From NCBI GenBank assembly GCA_963627445.1, contig CAVGBM010000105.1:1-7600 (forward strand): a DNA stretch of 7,600 nucleotides, in the 5' to 3' direction. Each line of letters begins with the position of its first letter. The first letter of the stretch is position 1. Position numbers and translations under genes: made by a program. The notes below the pieces were generated by a model. It was not told where the DNA came from. It saw only the letters and a list, made by a program, of their open reading frames with translations, and did not search any database. Origin of the DNA: F23-B02 sp963627445. GTDB lineage: Bacteria > Bacillota > Clostridia > Oscillospirales > Oscillospiraceae. This document shows positions 1 to 6,076 of the stretch, in pieces.

Positions 1-539
1 AGTCCGTCAAATTCCTGCCACGCCGCCGTGTCGGAAAGCTCCCGTATGCTCTCGGCGATGCTGCGGTAATACCATGCCTGCTGTGCCGGGTCTTTTTGAT
101 TAAAGGCCTGCCACACCTCCTGTCCCCGCTCTCTCCACACAAGGTAGACAGCGCGCAGGTTTGCAAGCTTATCGCCGAGATAGAGTATTTTTATATCCCT
201 GTCGTTCGTTTCGCTCAAAAGCCGGATGGCCTCCGCTTTGCGCTTTTTCCATGTGCTTTCGGCGGGCAGCGGCTTCATCTTATCCTCGGTTTCCGACGCG
301 ACGAGTTCCGCGACCCGTTTGCCGAAGCACTCCTCGATCCGGCTCATCGTTATATCGGTATCCTCCACGACATCATGCAGCGCCGCCGCGGCAATGACAT
401 TCTGGTCGCCCGTTATCGTGCCGACAATCGCAGCAGCCTCCATGGGATGCAGGATATACGGGATATCGGCCTGCTTGCGGTGCATTCCGTCATGTGCTTC
501 AGCCGCAAAAATAATCGCTCTGTTTGCAAGCTCCATCAT
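1..539 (-). CDS. RelA/SpoT-type HD-domain phosphohydrolase (MESH1/SAH-like), 3' end outside window
   Basis: Translating the minus strand from ATG at 539 gives 179 codons without a stop, running off the left edge. The family is metal-dependent HD hydrolases related to the (p)ppGpp hydrolase half of RelA/SpoT. Visible motifs are AHDGMHRKQ (residues 15-23), YILHP with H31, LHDVVEDT with H55-D56 and E59-D60, and LGDKLANLR with D123. These line up with the metal ligands and ED pair of human MESH1 and SpoT. No synthetase domain is seen, and the remaining helical tail fits a stand-alone small hydrolase of about 180-200 residues. The start overlaps the stop of the STAS gene as ATGA, so translation is probably coupled; a second ATG follows at once (536). 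Known family activity is 3'-pyrophosphate removal from ppGpp or a related nucleotide; the actual substrate here is inference. The usual His of DRLHNMR is Ala. Confidence 0.88.
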   Translation of the reverse strand, partial: MMELANRAIIFAAEAHDGMHRKQADIPYILHPMEAAAIVGTITGDQNVIAAAALHDVVEDTDITMSRIEECFGKRVAELVASETEDKMKPLPAESTWKKRKAEAIRLLSETNDRDIKILYLGDKLANLRAVYLVWRERGQEVWQAFNQKDPAQQAWYYRSIAESIRELSDTAAWQEFDG

Positions 540-832
540 TCGATCACCATAAAGTCGGTAAAGCCCGTCATTTCCAGCACGCCGAGCACGGTCTCGCATA
601 CGCCGCGAAGCTTCATCGAGGCTATCTTATTCATCCTCTTATATGCGCCGAGCAGCACCCGAAGTCCCGCCGAGGAGATATATGACAGTCCTGTCATGTC
701 CAAAGTCAGAGAGGTGACTTCAGAGGAAAGCGCGGCGATCGTCTTTTCAAGCTCCGGTGCGGTAACGGTGTCAAGTCTCCCCGAAATATGTATAGTCACG
801 GCCTCGTTTTTTTGTTCGGAGTCAATCGTCAT
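536..832 (-). CDS. STAS-domain anti-anti-sigma factor-like protein (SpoIIAA/RsbV type)
   Basis: This 98-residue protein is a single STAS domain, the usual size for the family. It has the N-terminal strand and ISGRLDTVTAPEL segment (residues 16-28), the LTLDMTGLSYISSAGLRVLL core (about 42-61) and a C-terminal GFTDFMVIE end. The Ser-Ser pair at 53-54 sits where SpoIIAA and RsbV carry the serine that the cognate kinase phosphorylates; Ser53 aligns best. In known systems the unphosphorylated form captures the kinase and frees its partner. Both ends overlap neighbours by ATGA, with the phosphatase/kinase gene upstream and the HD hydrolase gene downstream. An AAAGGAGA ribosome binding site lies inside the end of the upstream gene, 9 bases before the ATG. 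It is almost certainly the substrate of the adjacent fusion protein. No sigma factor gene is seen beside it. Confidence 0.93.
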   Translation of the reverse strand: MTIDSEQKNEAVTIHISGRLDTVTAPELEKTIAALSSEVTSLTLDMTGLSYISSAGLRVLLGAYKRMNKIASMKLRGVCETVLGVLEMTGFTDFMVIE

Positions 833-3006
833 TTGTCTGTTCTCCTTTCCAGTCGCTTCGTCATTTTAAGCCTGTTCTCGCCGTTTTCACGGGAATATGT
901 AAGCGTATCCATCGTCTTTTTTACGATAAGAATGCCGAGGCCTCCGACCTCGCGCTCCTCGGCGGGAAGCGTGATATCCGGCTCTGCCTTCGCCAGCGGG
1001 TCAAAGGCGATGCCCGTATCCGATACGGTGAAGGTAGCGGTATCCGTATCGTCATCTATCCCGACGCAGATCGTTGCGCTCCCACTGCTGTCCGGATAGG
1101 CGTAGCTGGCGATATTTGCAAACAATTCCTCTATCGCCACGCAAAGCGGCGTTTGCAGCTTCGGCGAGCAGCCCGCGCGCTCAAGCTCGCCTCCGACAAA
1201 GTCGAGCACCTGTTCAATGTTCTCGACCTTTGCCTCAAAGCTGCGCTTTGCCTCAGCCCGTGTGCCTTTAAAATCCATGAGCAGCATGGTTATATCGTCA
1301 AACTGAGGCTCGCCGCCGGCATAGAGCTGAAGCTCGCCGAGGACCTCGTTGAGAAGCATCTCCGTTTCGTCCGATGAATGGGCGTTCAGGAAATCTTTAA
1401 GCCGCTCCTCGCCGTAGAGCCGGTGTTGGGCATCGGCCGTCTCGGTAACGCCGTCGGTGTAAAGAAACAGCCTGTCGCCGGATTTGACGGTCAGGGTCTC
1501 CTGGCGGTATTTTGTATCATCCATACCTGCCAAAACGAGACCGCCTTTTTTACGCAGATACTCAAACCGGCCGTCCGCTCTTTTTATAAGCGGCGGATTG
1601 TGCCCTGCGTTGACATATGTCAGTTCTCCGCTGTTTATATCGAGAATGCCCATCCACGCCGTTACAAAAAGTCCCGCGTCGTTGCCGTCGCACAAAAGTC
1701 TGTTAACGGTCGTAAATACCTCGGCGGGCGTCATTCCCGTTTGGGTATGATTTTTGATGAGGGTCTTTGCGATGACCATGAATAACGCGGCGGGAACCCC
1801 CTTGCCGGATACATCTGCGATGACGAGTGCGAGCTTGTCCTCTCCTATCATGAAAAAGTCGTAGAAATCGCCGCCGACCTCCTTGGCGGGATGCATGACT
1901 GCGTAAAGCTCAAACTCGCAGTGCTCGGGAAAGGGCGGGAAGATACACGGCAGCATGTGCGCCTGAATGTCCGACGCGAGTCTGAGCTCGGCATTTATCC
2001 GTTCCTTCTCCGCCATAGCGCTCCGGAGATTGTCGACATAGCTCCCGAGATCGCGGATCATGGACATGTATGAACGCGCCAGCTCGCCGACCTCGGTCGA
2101 ATCCTCCGCATATGCCTCGCAGTCGCTGAGCATCTTGCTTCGCTGCATGTCCGTCGACTGTCCGGAGTAATAGCTTCCGGCGATCTTTGCAAGCTCTTCG
2201 ATCGGGCGTGAGATTCGTCTTTCCGTGAAGTGCATAAAGCCGACGGAAAGCGCAAAATAGATGTTCATCGCGAGCGTTTCAAAAATATATATCTTGCCCA
2301 GAACACTGATATTGCCCGACCCGTATTTGTCGGACAGATAGACGATCGTGCCCACCAGCAAGCAGATGCAGATGCCGGTAACGAGCGTATTGAGTATCAT
2401 CCGCTCGTTCATCGAAAAGTTCACGGTCTTTGTTTCCCCGCCGTTGCGCAGGTTATCCAACCGCATTTGGAGAAAGCTCCCCAATATCAGGAGCGGAGTT
2501 CCGAAGAGAAGTCCCGCGTCAAAGCTGTTTATGAAAAGATAAAGGTTATCGAGCGAAACAATGTCCGTGACATTGTAGGCATGGTTAAGAACGCTCGTAA
2601 AAAGCACTGTCAAAATTGCGTTCAGCCCCAGCAGCAGGCAGAATTTCAGTATCCTTGACACGCTGTTGAGCCGAAACTCCCTGCCGCCGCGCTCCCGATT
2701 GATTTTTTTCCAGAAGAAATACGCGCACATGGCGTAAAGTATCTGAAAAAGGCTGTTGAGCGCCGCATACAACACCTCATAGCCCGCGCTGAGGTCGCAA
2801 ATAAAATTGCCCGCCGCGCAGCCGAGTGCCGCCGGCCAGCCGAAGATCATGCCGAGCACCGGAGTAAGCGCCGCCGTGGGGCGCATTTGCGTGATCTCGG
2901 ACGCTGCCGCCCAGAGCTTAAAAGGTGCCGTAAGCAATATAAACAGCAGCATGTTCACGACAAACACGAACAGTGCCGACCGTTTTTTCGTCATTTTTAT
3001 TTTCAT
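829..3006 (-). CDS. Membrane sensor with HAMP-like linker, SpoIIE/PP2C phosphatase and HATPase_c_2 (anti-sigma kinase) domains
   Basis: From ATG at 3006 the protein is 725 residues. About eight hydrophobic segments fill residues 9-259. A HAMP-like stretch beginning RRISRPIEELA and a coiled coil follow (about 260-344). A SpoIIE-type PP2C phosphatase spans about 344-580, with metal-ligand motifs GGDFYD (D380), ADVSGKG (D398), LYTDGVTE (D518) and FDDIT (D570/571). A SpoIIAB/RsbW-like GHKL kinase spans about 589-720, with N box IEELFAN (E626, N631), G1 box DTGIAFDP (D663) and G2 box GGLGILIVKK. All key residues are present, so it should both dephosphorylate and phosphorylate a STAS protein; the STAS gene overlaps its stop as ATGA. 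An open frame extends upstream to 3150, but a promoter lies inside that extension, and AAAGGAGA sits 11 bases before 3006 and only 2 before the ATG at 3015. The signal sensed is unknown. Confidence 0.93.
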   Translation of the reverse strand: MKIKMTKKRSALFVFVVNMLLFILLTAPFKLWAAASEITQMRPTAALTPVLGMIFGWPAALGCAAGNFICDLSAGYEVLYAALNSLFQILYAMCAYFFWKKINRERGGREFRLNSVSRILKFCLLLGLNAILTVLFTSVLNHAYNVTDIVSLDNLYLFINSFDAGLLFGTPLLILGSFLQMRLDNLRNGGETKTVNFSMNERMILNTLVTGICICLLVGTIVYLSDKYGSGNISVLGKIYIFETLAMNIYFALSVGFMHFTERRISRPIEELAKIAGSYYSGQSTDMQRSKMLSDCEAYAEDSTEVGELARSYMSMIRDLGSYVDNLRSAMAEKERINAELRLASDIQAHMLPCIFPPFPEHCEFELYAVMHPAKEVGGDFYDFFMIGEDKLALVIADVSGKGVPAALFMVIAKTLIKNHTQTGMTPAEVFTTVNRLLCDGNDAGLFVTAWMGILDINSGELTYVNAGHNPPLIKRADGRFEYLRKKGGLVLAGMDDTKYRQETLTVKSGDRLFLYTDGVTETADAQHRLYGEERLKDFLNAHSSDETEMLLNEVLGELQLYAGGEPQFDDITMLLMDFKGTRAEAKRSFEAKVENIEQVLDFVGGELERAGCSPKLQTPLCVAIEELFANIASYAYPDSSGSATICVGIDDDTDTATFTVSDTGIAFDPLAKAEPDITLPAEEREVGGLGILIVKKTMDTLTYSRENGENRLKMTKRLERRTDK

Positions 3007-3015
3007 TGAGATCAT

Positions 3016-3024
3016 GTCTCCTTT
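3016..3024 (-). promoter_or_regulatory. Ribosome binding site deciding the start of the phosphatase/kinase gene
   Basis: The minus strand reads AAAGGAGAC here. The GGAG core (3021-3018) is 11 bases from the ATG at 3006 and 2 bases from the ATG at 3015. The first spacing is workable and the second is too short. No comparable site precedes the far-upstream ATG at 3150. Confidence 0.7.
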
Positions 3025-3091
3025 GGCCGCCGGTCCGGCATATACAGGGCTTGCCCCCGAACGGTGCCGAAGATGATATGTATTGCATGTA

Positions 3092-3120
3092 AGTATATCA
3101 GCAAAACCCGAGATGTGCAA
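3092..3120 (-). promoter_or_regulatory. Sigma-A-type promoter for the phosphatase/kinase-STAS-HD operon
   Basis: On the minus strand there is a -35 box TTGCAC (3120-3115), a spacer of exactly 17 bases, and a -10 box TATACT (3097-3092) preceded by TGA, an extended -10 motif. Transcription would begin near 3085 and leave about 80 bases of untranslated leader before the ATG at 3006. The leader is GC-rich with short self-complementary stretches (for example around 3030-3060), but I do not recognise a riboswitch. The promoter lies within the apparent N-terminal extension of the downstream gene, which argues against the 3150 start. Confidence 0.72.
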
Positions 3121-3187
3121 TGCTTTATGCTTTTTTGATACGGCCTGCATTTTTCGATCAGCTCAGACGAAACGCCATACGCGGAGC

Positions 3188-3224
3188 AAAAAAAGCACCT
3201 GCCCTCCGCGCTTGAGCGAGGTGC
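3188..3224 (-). terminator. Rho-independent terminator after the P1-family peptidase gene
   Basis: On the minus strand GCACCT (3224-3219) pairs with AGGTGC (3200-3195), and seven T residues follow at once (3194-3188). The 18-base interior can fold a small CGCT/AGCG hairpin of its own. It starts about 20 bases after the peptidase stop codon and upstream of the next operon's promoter, so it separates the two minus-strand units. Confidence 0.85.
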
Positions 3225-3243
3225 AGATGCCTGTTTTTATGTA

Positions 3244-4194
3244 TTAAAGCCGGTCTCCCGCCGAGCTTATCGCATTGAGGATGGCCTTTTCCATTACCTC
3301 GGCCGCAAGCGTTCCGGCGACATTTATATCGGCAATGACATTTCCCACCGTCGCCGCATAGATAGTATCCCCATCGGCCATGGTGCCTACGGGGTTGATG
3401 CACCGTGCATAAGCGTTGCGGGTCATGGACGCGATCTTGCTCATCTCCGCCTTGGTAAAGGCTCCGTTTGTTATGACCGCTCCTATGGTCGTGTTGCCTG
3501 TAAACATATCGGTCTTTTTGCATATCTTATAAAGCTCGGTGCGTGAGTCGACAAGCTCGCTCCCTTCGAGGCTTCTGAGTCCGGCAAGCTCATTTCCGGT
3601 TGCGGGGTCGTAGACGTCGCCGAGAGCATTCACGGCAACGACCGCGGCCATTTCAAGCTCGCCGAGTCTTGCCGCATACATGCCCAAGCCGGAATTTGAC
3701 GCACGCTCCATGCCGCATATCTTTCCGACACTCGCGCCGCAGCCGGCTCCGTAATTGCCGCTTTTGGGGTCGTTTTTCTCGGCATCAAGGCACGCCGCAT
3801 AACCCATTGCAGCGTCGGGTCTGACAGACGCCGAGCCGTTGCACAGGTCGTATATGCATGAGCCGCACACGAGCGGGACGAGGGCAAATCGCGTATCGTA
3901 ACCGATGCCGTGCTCTTCAAAGTAACGCATGATGCCGCTTGCCGCCGCAAGTCCGTAGGCCGAGCCGCCGGCAAGCATAATGGCGTTGACCGGAGTGTCC
4001 GCCGTTGTGGGGTCGGCAAGGTGCGTTTCGATCGCGGCGGGACCGCCGCCGCTGACATCTATGCCGACTCTTGCTTTTTTATCAAAAACGATGACCGTAA
4101 CGCCGGTTTTTGCCTCGGTGTTTTGGGCGTTTCCAATCCGGAATCCATCCATGCTGCGGATATCTATCTCGTCTGCCAAAATCAATGAATTCAT
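3244..4194 (-). CDS. P1-family peptidase (S58; NylC/DmpA-like self-cleaving Ntn-hydrolase)
   Basis: The 316-residue protein matches the DmpA/NylC family, whose precursor cuts itself to expose an N-terminal Ser or Thr nucleophile. Members act as aminopeptidases, D-esterases, beta-peptidases or nylon-oligomer amidases. Visible motifs are VSGGGPAAIET (48-57), AIMLAGGSAYGLAAA (71-85), VRPDAAMGY (124-132), GAGCGASVGK with K158, VVAVNALGDV with N189, GNTTIGAVITN (233-243) and MADGDTIYA with D274 and D276. Compared with NylC residues as I remember them (K189, N219, cleavage N266/T267, D306, D308), the spacing is nearly constant, so cleavage is predicted between N234 and T235. No signal peptide is seen, so it is probably cytoplasmic. 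It is the last gene of its unit, 72 bases after the lipoprotein gene, with a weak GAGAG ribosome binding site. The natural substrate cannot be told. Confidence 0.93.
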   Translation of the reverse strand: MNSLILADEIDIRSMDGFRIGNAQNTEAKTGVTVIVFDKKARVGIDVSGGGPAAIETHLADPTTADTPVNAIMLAGGSAYGLAAASGIMRYFEEHGIGYDTRFALVPLVCGSCIYDLCNGSASVRPDAAMGYAACLDAEKNDPKSGNYGAGCGASVGKICGMERASNSGLGMYAARLGELEMAAVVAVNALGDVYDPATGNELAGLRSLEGSELVDSRTELYKICKKTDMFTGNTTIGAVITNGAFTKAEMSKIASMTRNAYARCINPVGTMADGDTIYAATVGNVIADINVAGTLAAEVMEKAILNAISSAGDRL

Positions 4195-4215
4195 ATAAAT
4201 TATCTCTCTTTCACA

Positions 4216-4233
4216 CCCGGCGTTTTTGCCGGG
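4216..4233 (-). repeat. Intergenic hairpin between the lipoprotein and peptidase genes
   Basis: CCCGGC (4216-4221) and GCCGGG (4228-4233) form a perfect 6-bp stem around a 6-base loop in the 72-base gap. No T tract follows on the minus strand, so it is not a standard terminator. It may be a processing or mRNA-stability element, or a weak attenuator that lowers expression of the downstream peptidase. Its function is inference. Confidence 0.45.
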
Positions 4234-4266
4234 CTTGATTTTGCGGTAAAGCCGTCGGGACGGGGC

Positions 4267-5175
4267 TCACGCCGCCGTAAGGAAGTTGAGGCAGCGCTGC
4301 CTATAGTCGGCAGCCTCGTCGTACACTGCGTGGCCGTAGCTGTCATCATAAAGATAAATACCGCATCCGAGTACCTCAGCAATCTGCTCTGACGCTTCTG
4401 CCGTTACGACCTTGTCGCCCTCCGAGCCAAGCACAAGCACAGAACATTTTATATCCGCCAGCTCGCTGTAGCAGTCAAAGCTTTCGCAGGCCTTTGCCTG
4501 GATGATAAATCTTTCGTACTCCTCCTCGGTGATCCCGGAATTTGACGAGATTATGCTGTCGCGGTAAGCTTCCAATGTAGCGGCCGAATAGACCTTGTCG
4601 GCAAAGCTTTCAAGAAGTGCCGTCTCATTCCGGCTTTCGGCAAGCTCTATCCATTCATCGGCGACCTTCTTAAAGGTGTCGTTAGTTTTGGCAAGAGTGG
4701 AGCCGAGTATCATTTTATGGACAAGCTCGGGATGGTCGATCGCAAGACAAAGAGCGAGCATACCGCCCTGCGACGCACCGAATATGTCGGCATTTTCAAT
4801 TCCTAACGCAGACATCGCCGCCGCAGTGTCGTCCGCAATATTGCGTATCGTGCAGCCGTCTTTAAGTGTCTTGGCTCTGTCGAAAACATACACGGTGTAA
4901 TCGTCCGTATAATCCGCATAGGCTGTTGCTATCGCCTCTGCTGAGCCCATCACACTGTGCACTGACAGCCCCGGCAGGATAACAAACGCCTTTTCTCCGC
5001 TGCCGAACACGGCATAATCCATTTCCATGCCGTCAACCGAAACCGTTTTTACACTTGCCGCAGTTGAAGCGGCAGTCGGCGCAACAGTCGGTTCCGACTG
5101 CCGATTGTCGCTTTGACAGGCCGTCATGCCAAGCAGAAGCATGCATATGCTAAGTATCGAGATAAGTTTTTTCAT
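4267..5175 (-). CDS. Alpha/beta-hydrolase fold lipoprotein
   Basis: The 302-residue protein starts with a lipoprotein signal: Met-Lys-Lys, a hydrophobic core, and LGMTAC with Cys20 as the likely lipidated residue. It should therefore sit on the outer face of the membrane. A Ser/Thr/Ala/Pro-rich linker follows (about 21-42). The remainder has the alpha/beta-hydrolase layout: VILPGL with the oxyanion region (65-70), the nucleophile elbow GASQGG (Ser135), VLVLGSEGDKVV with Asp254, and DDSYGHAVYDE with His282, giving a complete Ser-Asp-His triad. These enzymes cleave esters, lactones or amides; the substrate is not evident. The ribosome binding site AAGGAG (5189-5184) is 8 bases before the ATG. 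It lies 37 bases after the membrane-protein gene and 72 before the P1 peptidase gene, on the same strand and probably in one transcript. Confidence 0.9.
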   Translation of the reverse strand: MKKLISILSICMLLLGMTACQSDNRQSEPTVAPTAASTAASVKTVSVDGMEMDYAVFGSGEKAFVILPGLSVHSVMGSAEAIATAYADYTDDYTVYVFDRAKTLKDGCTIRNIADDTAAAMSALGIENADIFGASQGGMLALCLAIDHPELVHKMILGSTLAKTNDTFKKVADEWIELAESRNETALLESFADKVYSAATLEAYRDSIISSNSGITEEEYERFIIQAKACESFDCYSELADIKCSVLVLGSEGDKVVTAEASEQIAEVLGCGIYLYDDSYGHAVYDEAADYRQRCLNFLTAA

Positions 5176-5212
5176 TATTTCTTCTCCTTCATTTTCGGAT
5201 GTCAGACCCGCA

Positions 5213-5842
5213 TCACCCGAAGCTCATTCCGTTTATCACCATGTATACAGAGACTACGCCCGCCAGCACCAGCGCGAGCAGGATGGACACAAGGCGGTAT
5301 TTATTTTTCTTTTGGATATAAAAGCTCATGATAAATATCGACGCAAAACAGACGATGGCGCTCAGAATATGGTTCGGAAAGCTATTGAACGCCCTGTAGA
5401 AGTAAGACACGCCCATGAGCGCCTGTATGGTGTTGCCGAGGCCGAGGATCACAGCGCCGAGCATGTTCTGTTTTTTGCAGTAATATGCTATAAATCCGCC
5501 GGGCAGGGTGAGGAAGGTCGCCGGAAGCCATGTTGTTTTGTAGTAGATCCATGCCAAATCCGATGCAAGATGTCCGAACAGTATCTGAACAGCGTATATG
5601 ATTGGCTGGCTTATCAGGAAGAACACAAAGCACTTGAGCGCGGCCTCCCAGCCTTTATTGCAGTTGACAACGACTATAACGGCAAAAATGACCCACCATT
5701 CAAAGGCTATGCCGATATCCTGAAACGAGGTTTCGTTCAGAGCGTCTATCATCATGACAAGGCCGGTATAAACGCCCACCGCGACGGCGAAGAGTATAAC
5801 GGTCAGCCAGCTCATTTTCAAATTTCCGTATATTTTCTTCAT
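5213..5842 (-). CDS. Seven-helix integral membrane protein of unknown function
   Basis: I do not recognise the family. From ATG at 5842 the product has 209 residues with about seven hydrophobic segments (near 12-32, 46-62, 70-89, 103-121, 127-146, 158-177, 183-203). It has a short basic N-terminus (MKKIYGNLK) and small loops, so nearly the whole protein lies in the membrane. Two Trp residues at 49-50, a PGG in helix four and a QKKNK loop before the last helix are visible; no catalytic or metal motif stands out. The frame opens further upstream, to an ATG at 5875, but AGGAGG (5854-5849) sits exactly 6 bases before 5842, fixing the start there. It is the first gene of the three-gene minus-strand unit, behind a clear promoter. 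A role linked to the lipoprotein hydrolase downstream is possible but unproven. Confidence 0.8.
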   Translation of the reverse strand: MKKIYGNLKMSWLTVILFAVAVGVYTGLVMMIDALNETSFQDIGIAFEWWVIFAVIVVVNCNKGWEAALKCFVFFLISQPIIYAVQILFGHLASDLAWIYYKTTWLPATFLTLPGGFIAYYCKKQNMLGAVILGLGNTIQALMGVSYFYRAFNSFPNHILSAIVCFASIFIMSFYIQKKNKYRLVSILLALVLAGVVSVYMVINGMSFG

Positions 5843-5848
5843 GCAGGA

Positions 5849-5854
5849 CCTCCT
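5849..5854 (-). promoter_or_regulatory. Ribosome binding site fixing the membrane-protein start
   Basis: A consensus AGGAGG on the minus strand lies 6 bases before the ATG at 5842. It selects this codon over the in-frame ATG at 5875, which would place the site inside the coding sequence. Confidence 0.85.
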
Positions 5855-5916
5855 CGTGCAGTGCCGACAGCTCATGATGCGGCGTGCAACCCTGTATCTT
5901 GAATTTGCAGTTAATC

Positions 5917-5945
5917 AGTATATCAAAGAAACTGCGAAATCGCAA
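5917..5945 (-). promoter_or_regulatory. Sigma-A-type promoter for the membrane protein-lipoprotein-peptidase unit
   Basis: On the minus strand there is a -35 box TTGCGA (5945-5940), a 17-base spacer and a -10 box TATACT (5922-5917) with the extended TGA in front. The predicted transcript starts near 5910, leaving about 70 bases of leader before the ATG at 5842. A palindrome GCGAAATCGC (5934-5943) overlaps the -35 box and could be an operator, though it is short. The insertion-sequence remnant begins about 30 bases upstream, so the core promoter is intact. Confidence 0.75.
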
Positions 5946-6007
5946 CATTTTGCGTTAAATAAAAATCAAAAAGCTGTAGCGTTACAATAGATGTGAGACC
6001 GAAGGTA

Positions 6008-6036
6008 TGGAAAAAGGCGATTGAGTTCGTTATAAT
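6008..6036 (+). promoter_or_regulatory. Transposase promoter of the insertion sequence
   Basis: A perfect -10 box TATAAT (6031-6036) lies 17 bases after TGGAAA (6008-6013), a 4/6 match to the -35 consensus. Transcription would start near 6043, inside the loop of the inverted repeat and before the transposase ATG at 6077. Confidence 0.6.
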
Positions 6037-6076
6037 CAAGTTACCACACAATCCATAACGAAAGGACTCAACCGCC
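6016..6076 (+). repeat. Long inverted repeat covering the transposase ribosome binding site
   Basis: The left arm (6016-6033) begins GGCGATTGAGT and ends CGTTAT. The right arm (6055-6076) begins ATAACG and ends ACTCAACCGCC, directly before the ATG at 6077. The arms pair along 18 bases apart from a single G-A type mismatch and a 4-base bulge, and the loop is about 21 bases. The AAAGGA ribosome binding site (6061-6066) lies in the right arm. The -10 box overlaps the left arm, so transcripts from the element's own promoter would contain only the right arm. Confidence 0.75.

Noticed and set aside
96..869. A 257-codon plus-strand open frame.
   Set aside because: It is antisense to the HD and STAS genes, which have clear family motifs; it has no recognisable domain and is a codon-bias shadow.
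3158..3523. A minus-strand frame overlapping the end of the P1 peptidase and the terminator.
   Set aside because: It is out of frame with the well-supported peptidase, rich in His/Arg/Gly, and reads through the terminator hairpin.
5126..5902. A 258-codon plus-strand open frame across the membrane-protein gene.
   Set aside because: It runs antisense to a gene with a consensus ribosome binding site, a promoter and seven membrane helices. Its residues are low in hydrophobic order and match nothing I recognise.
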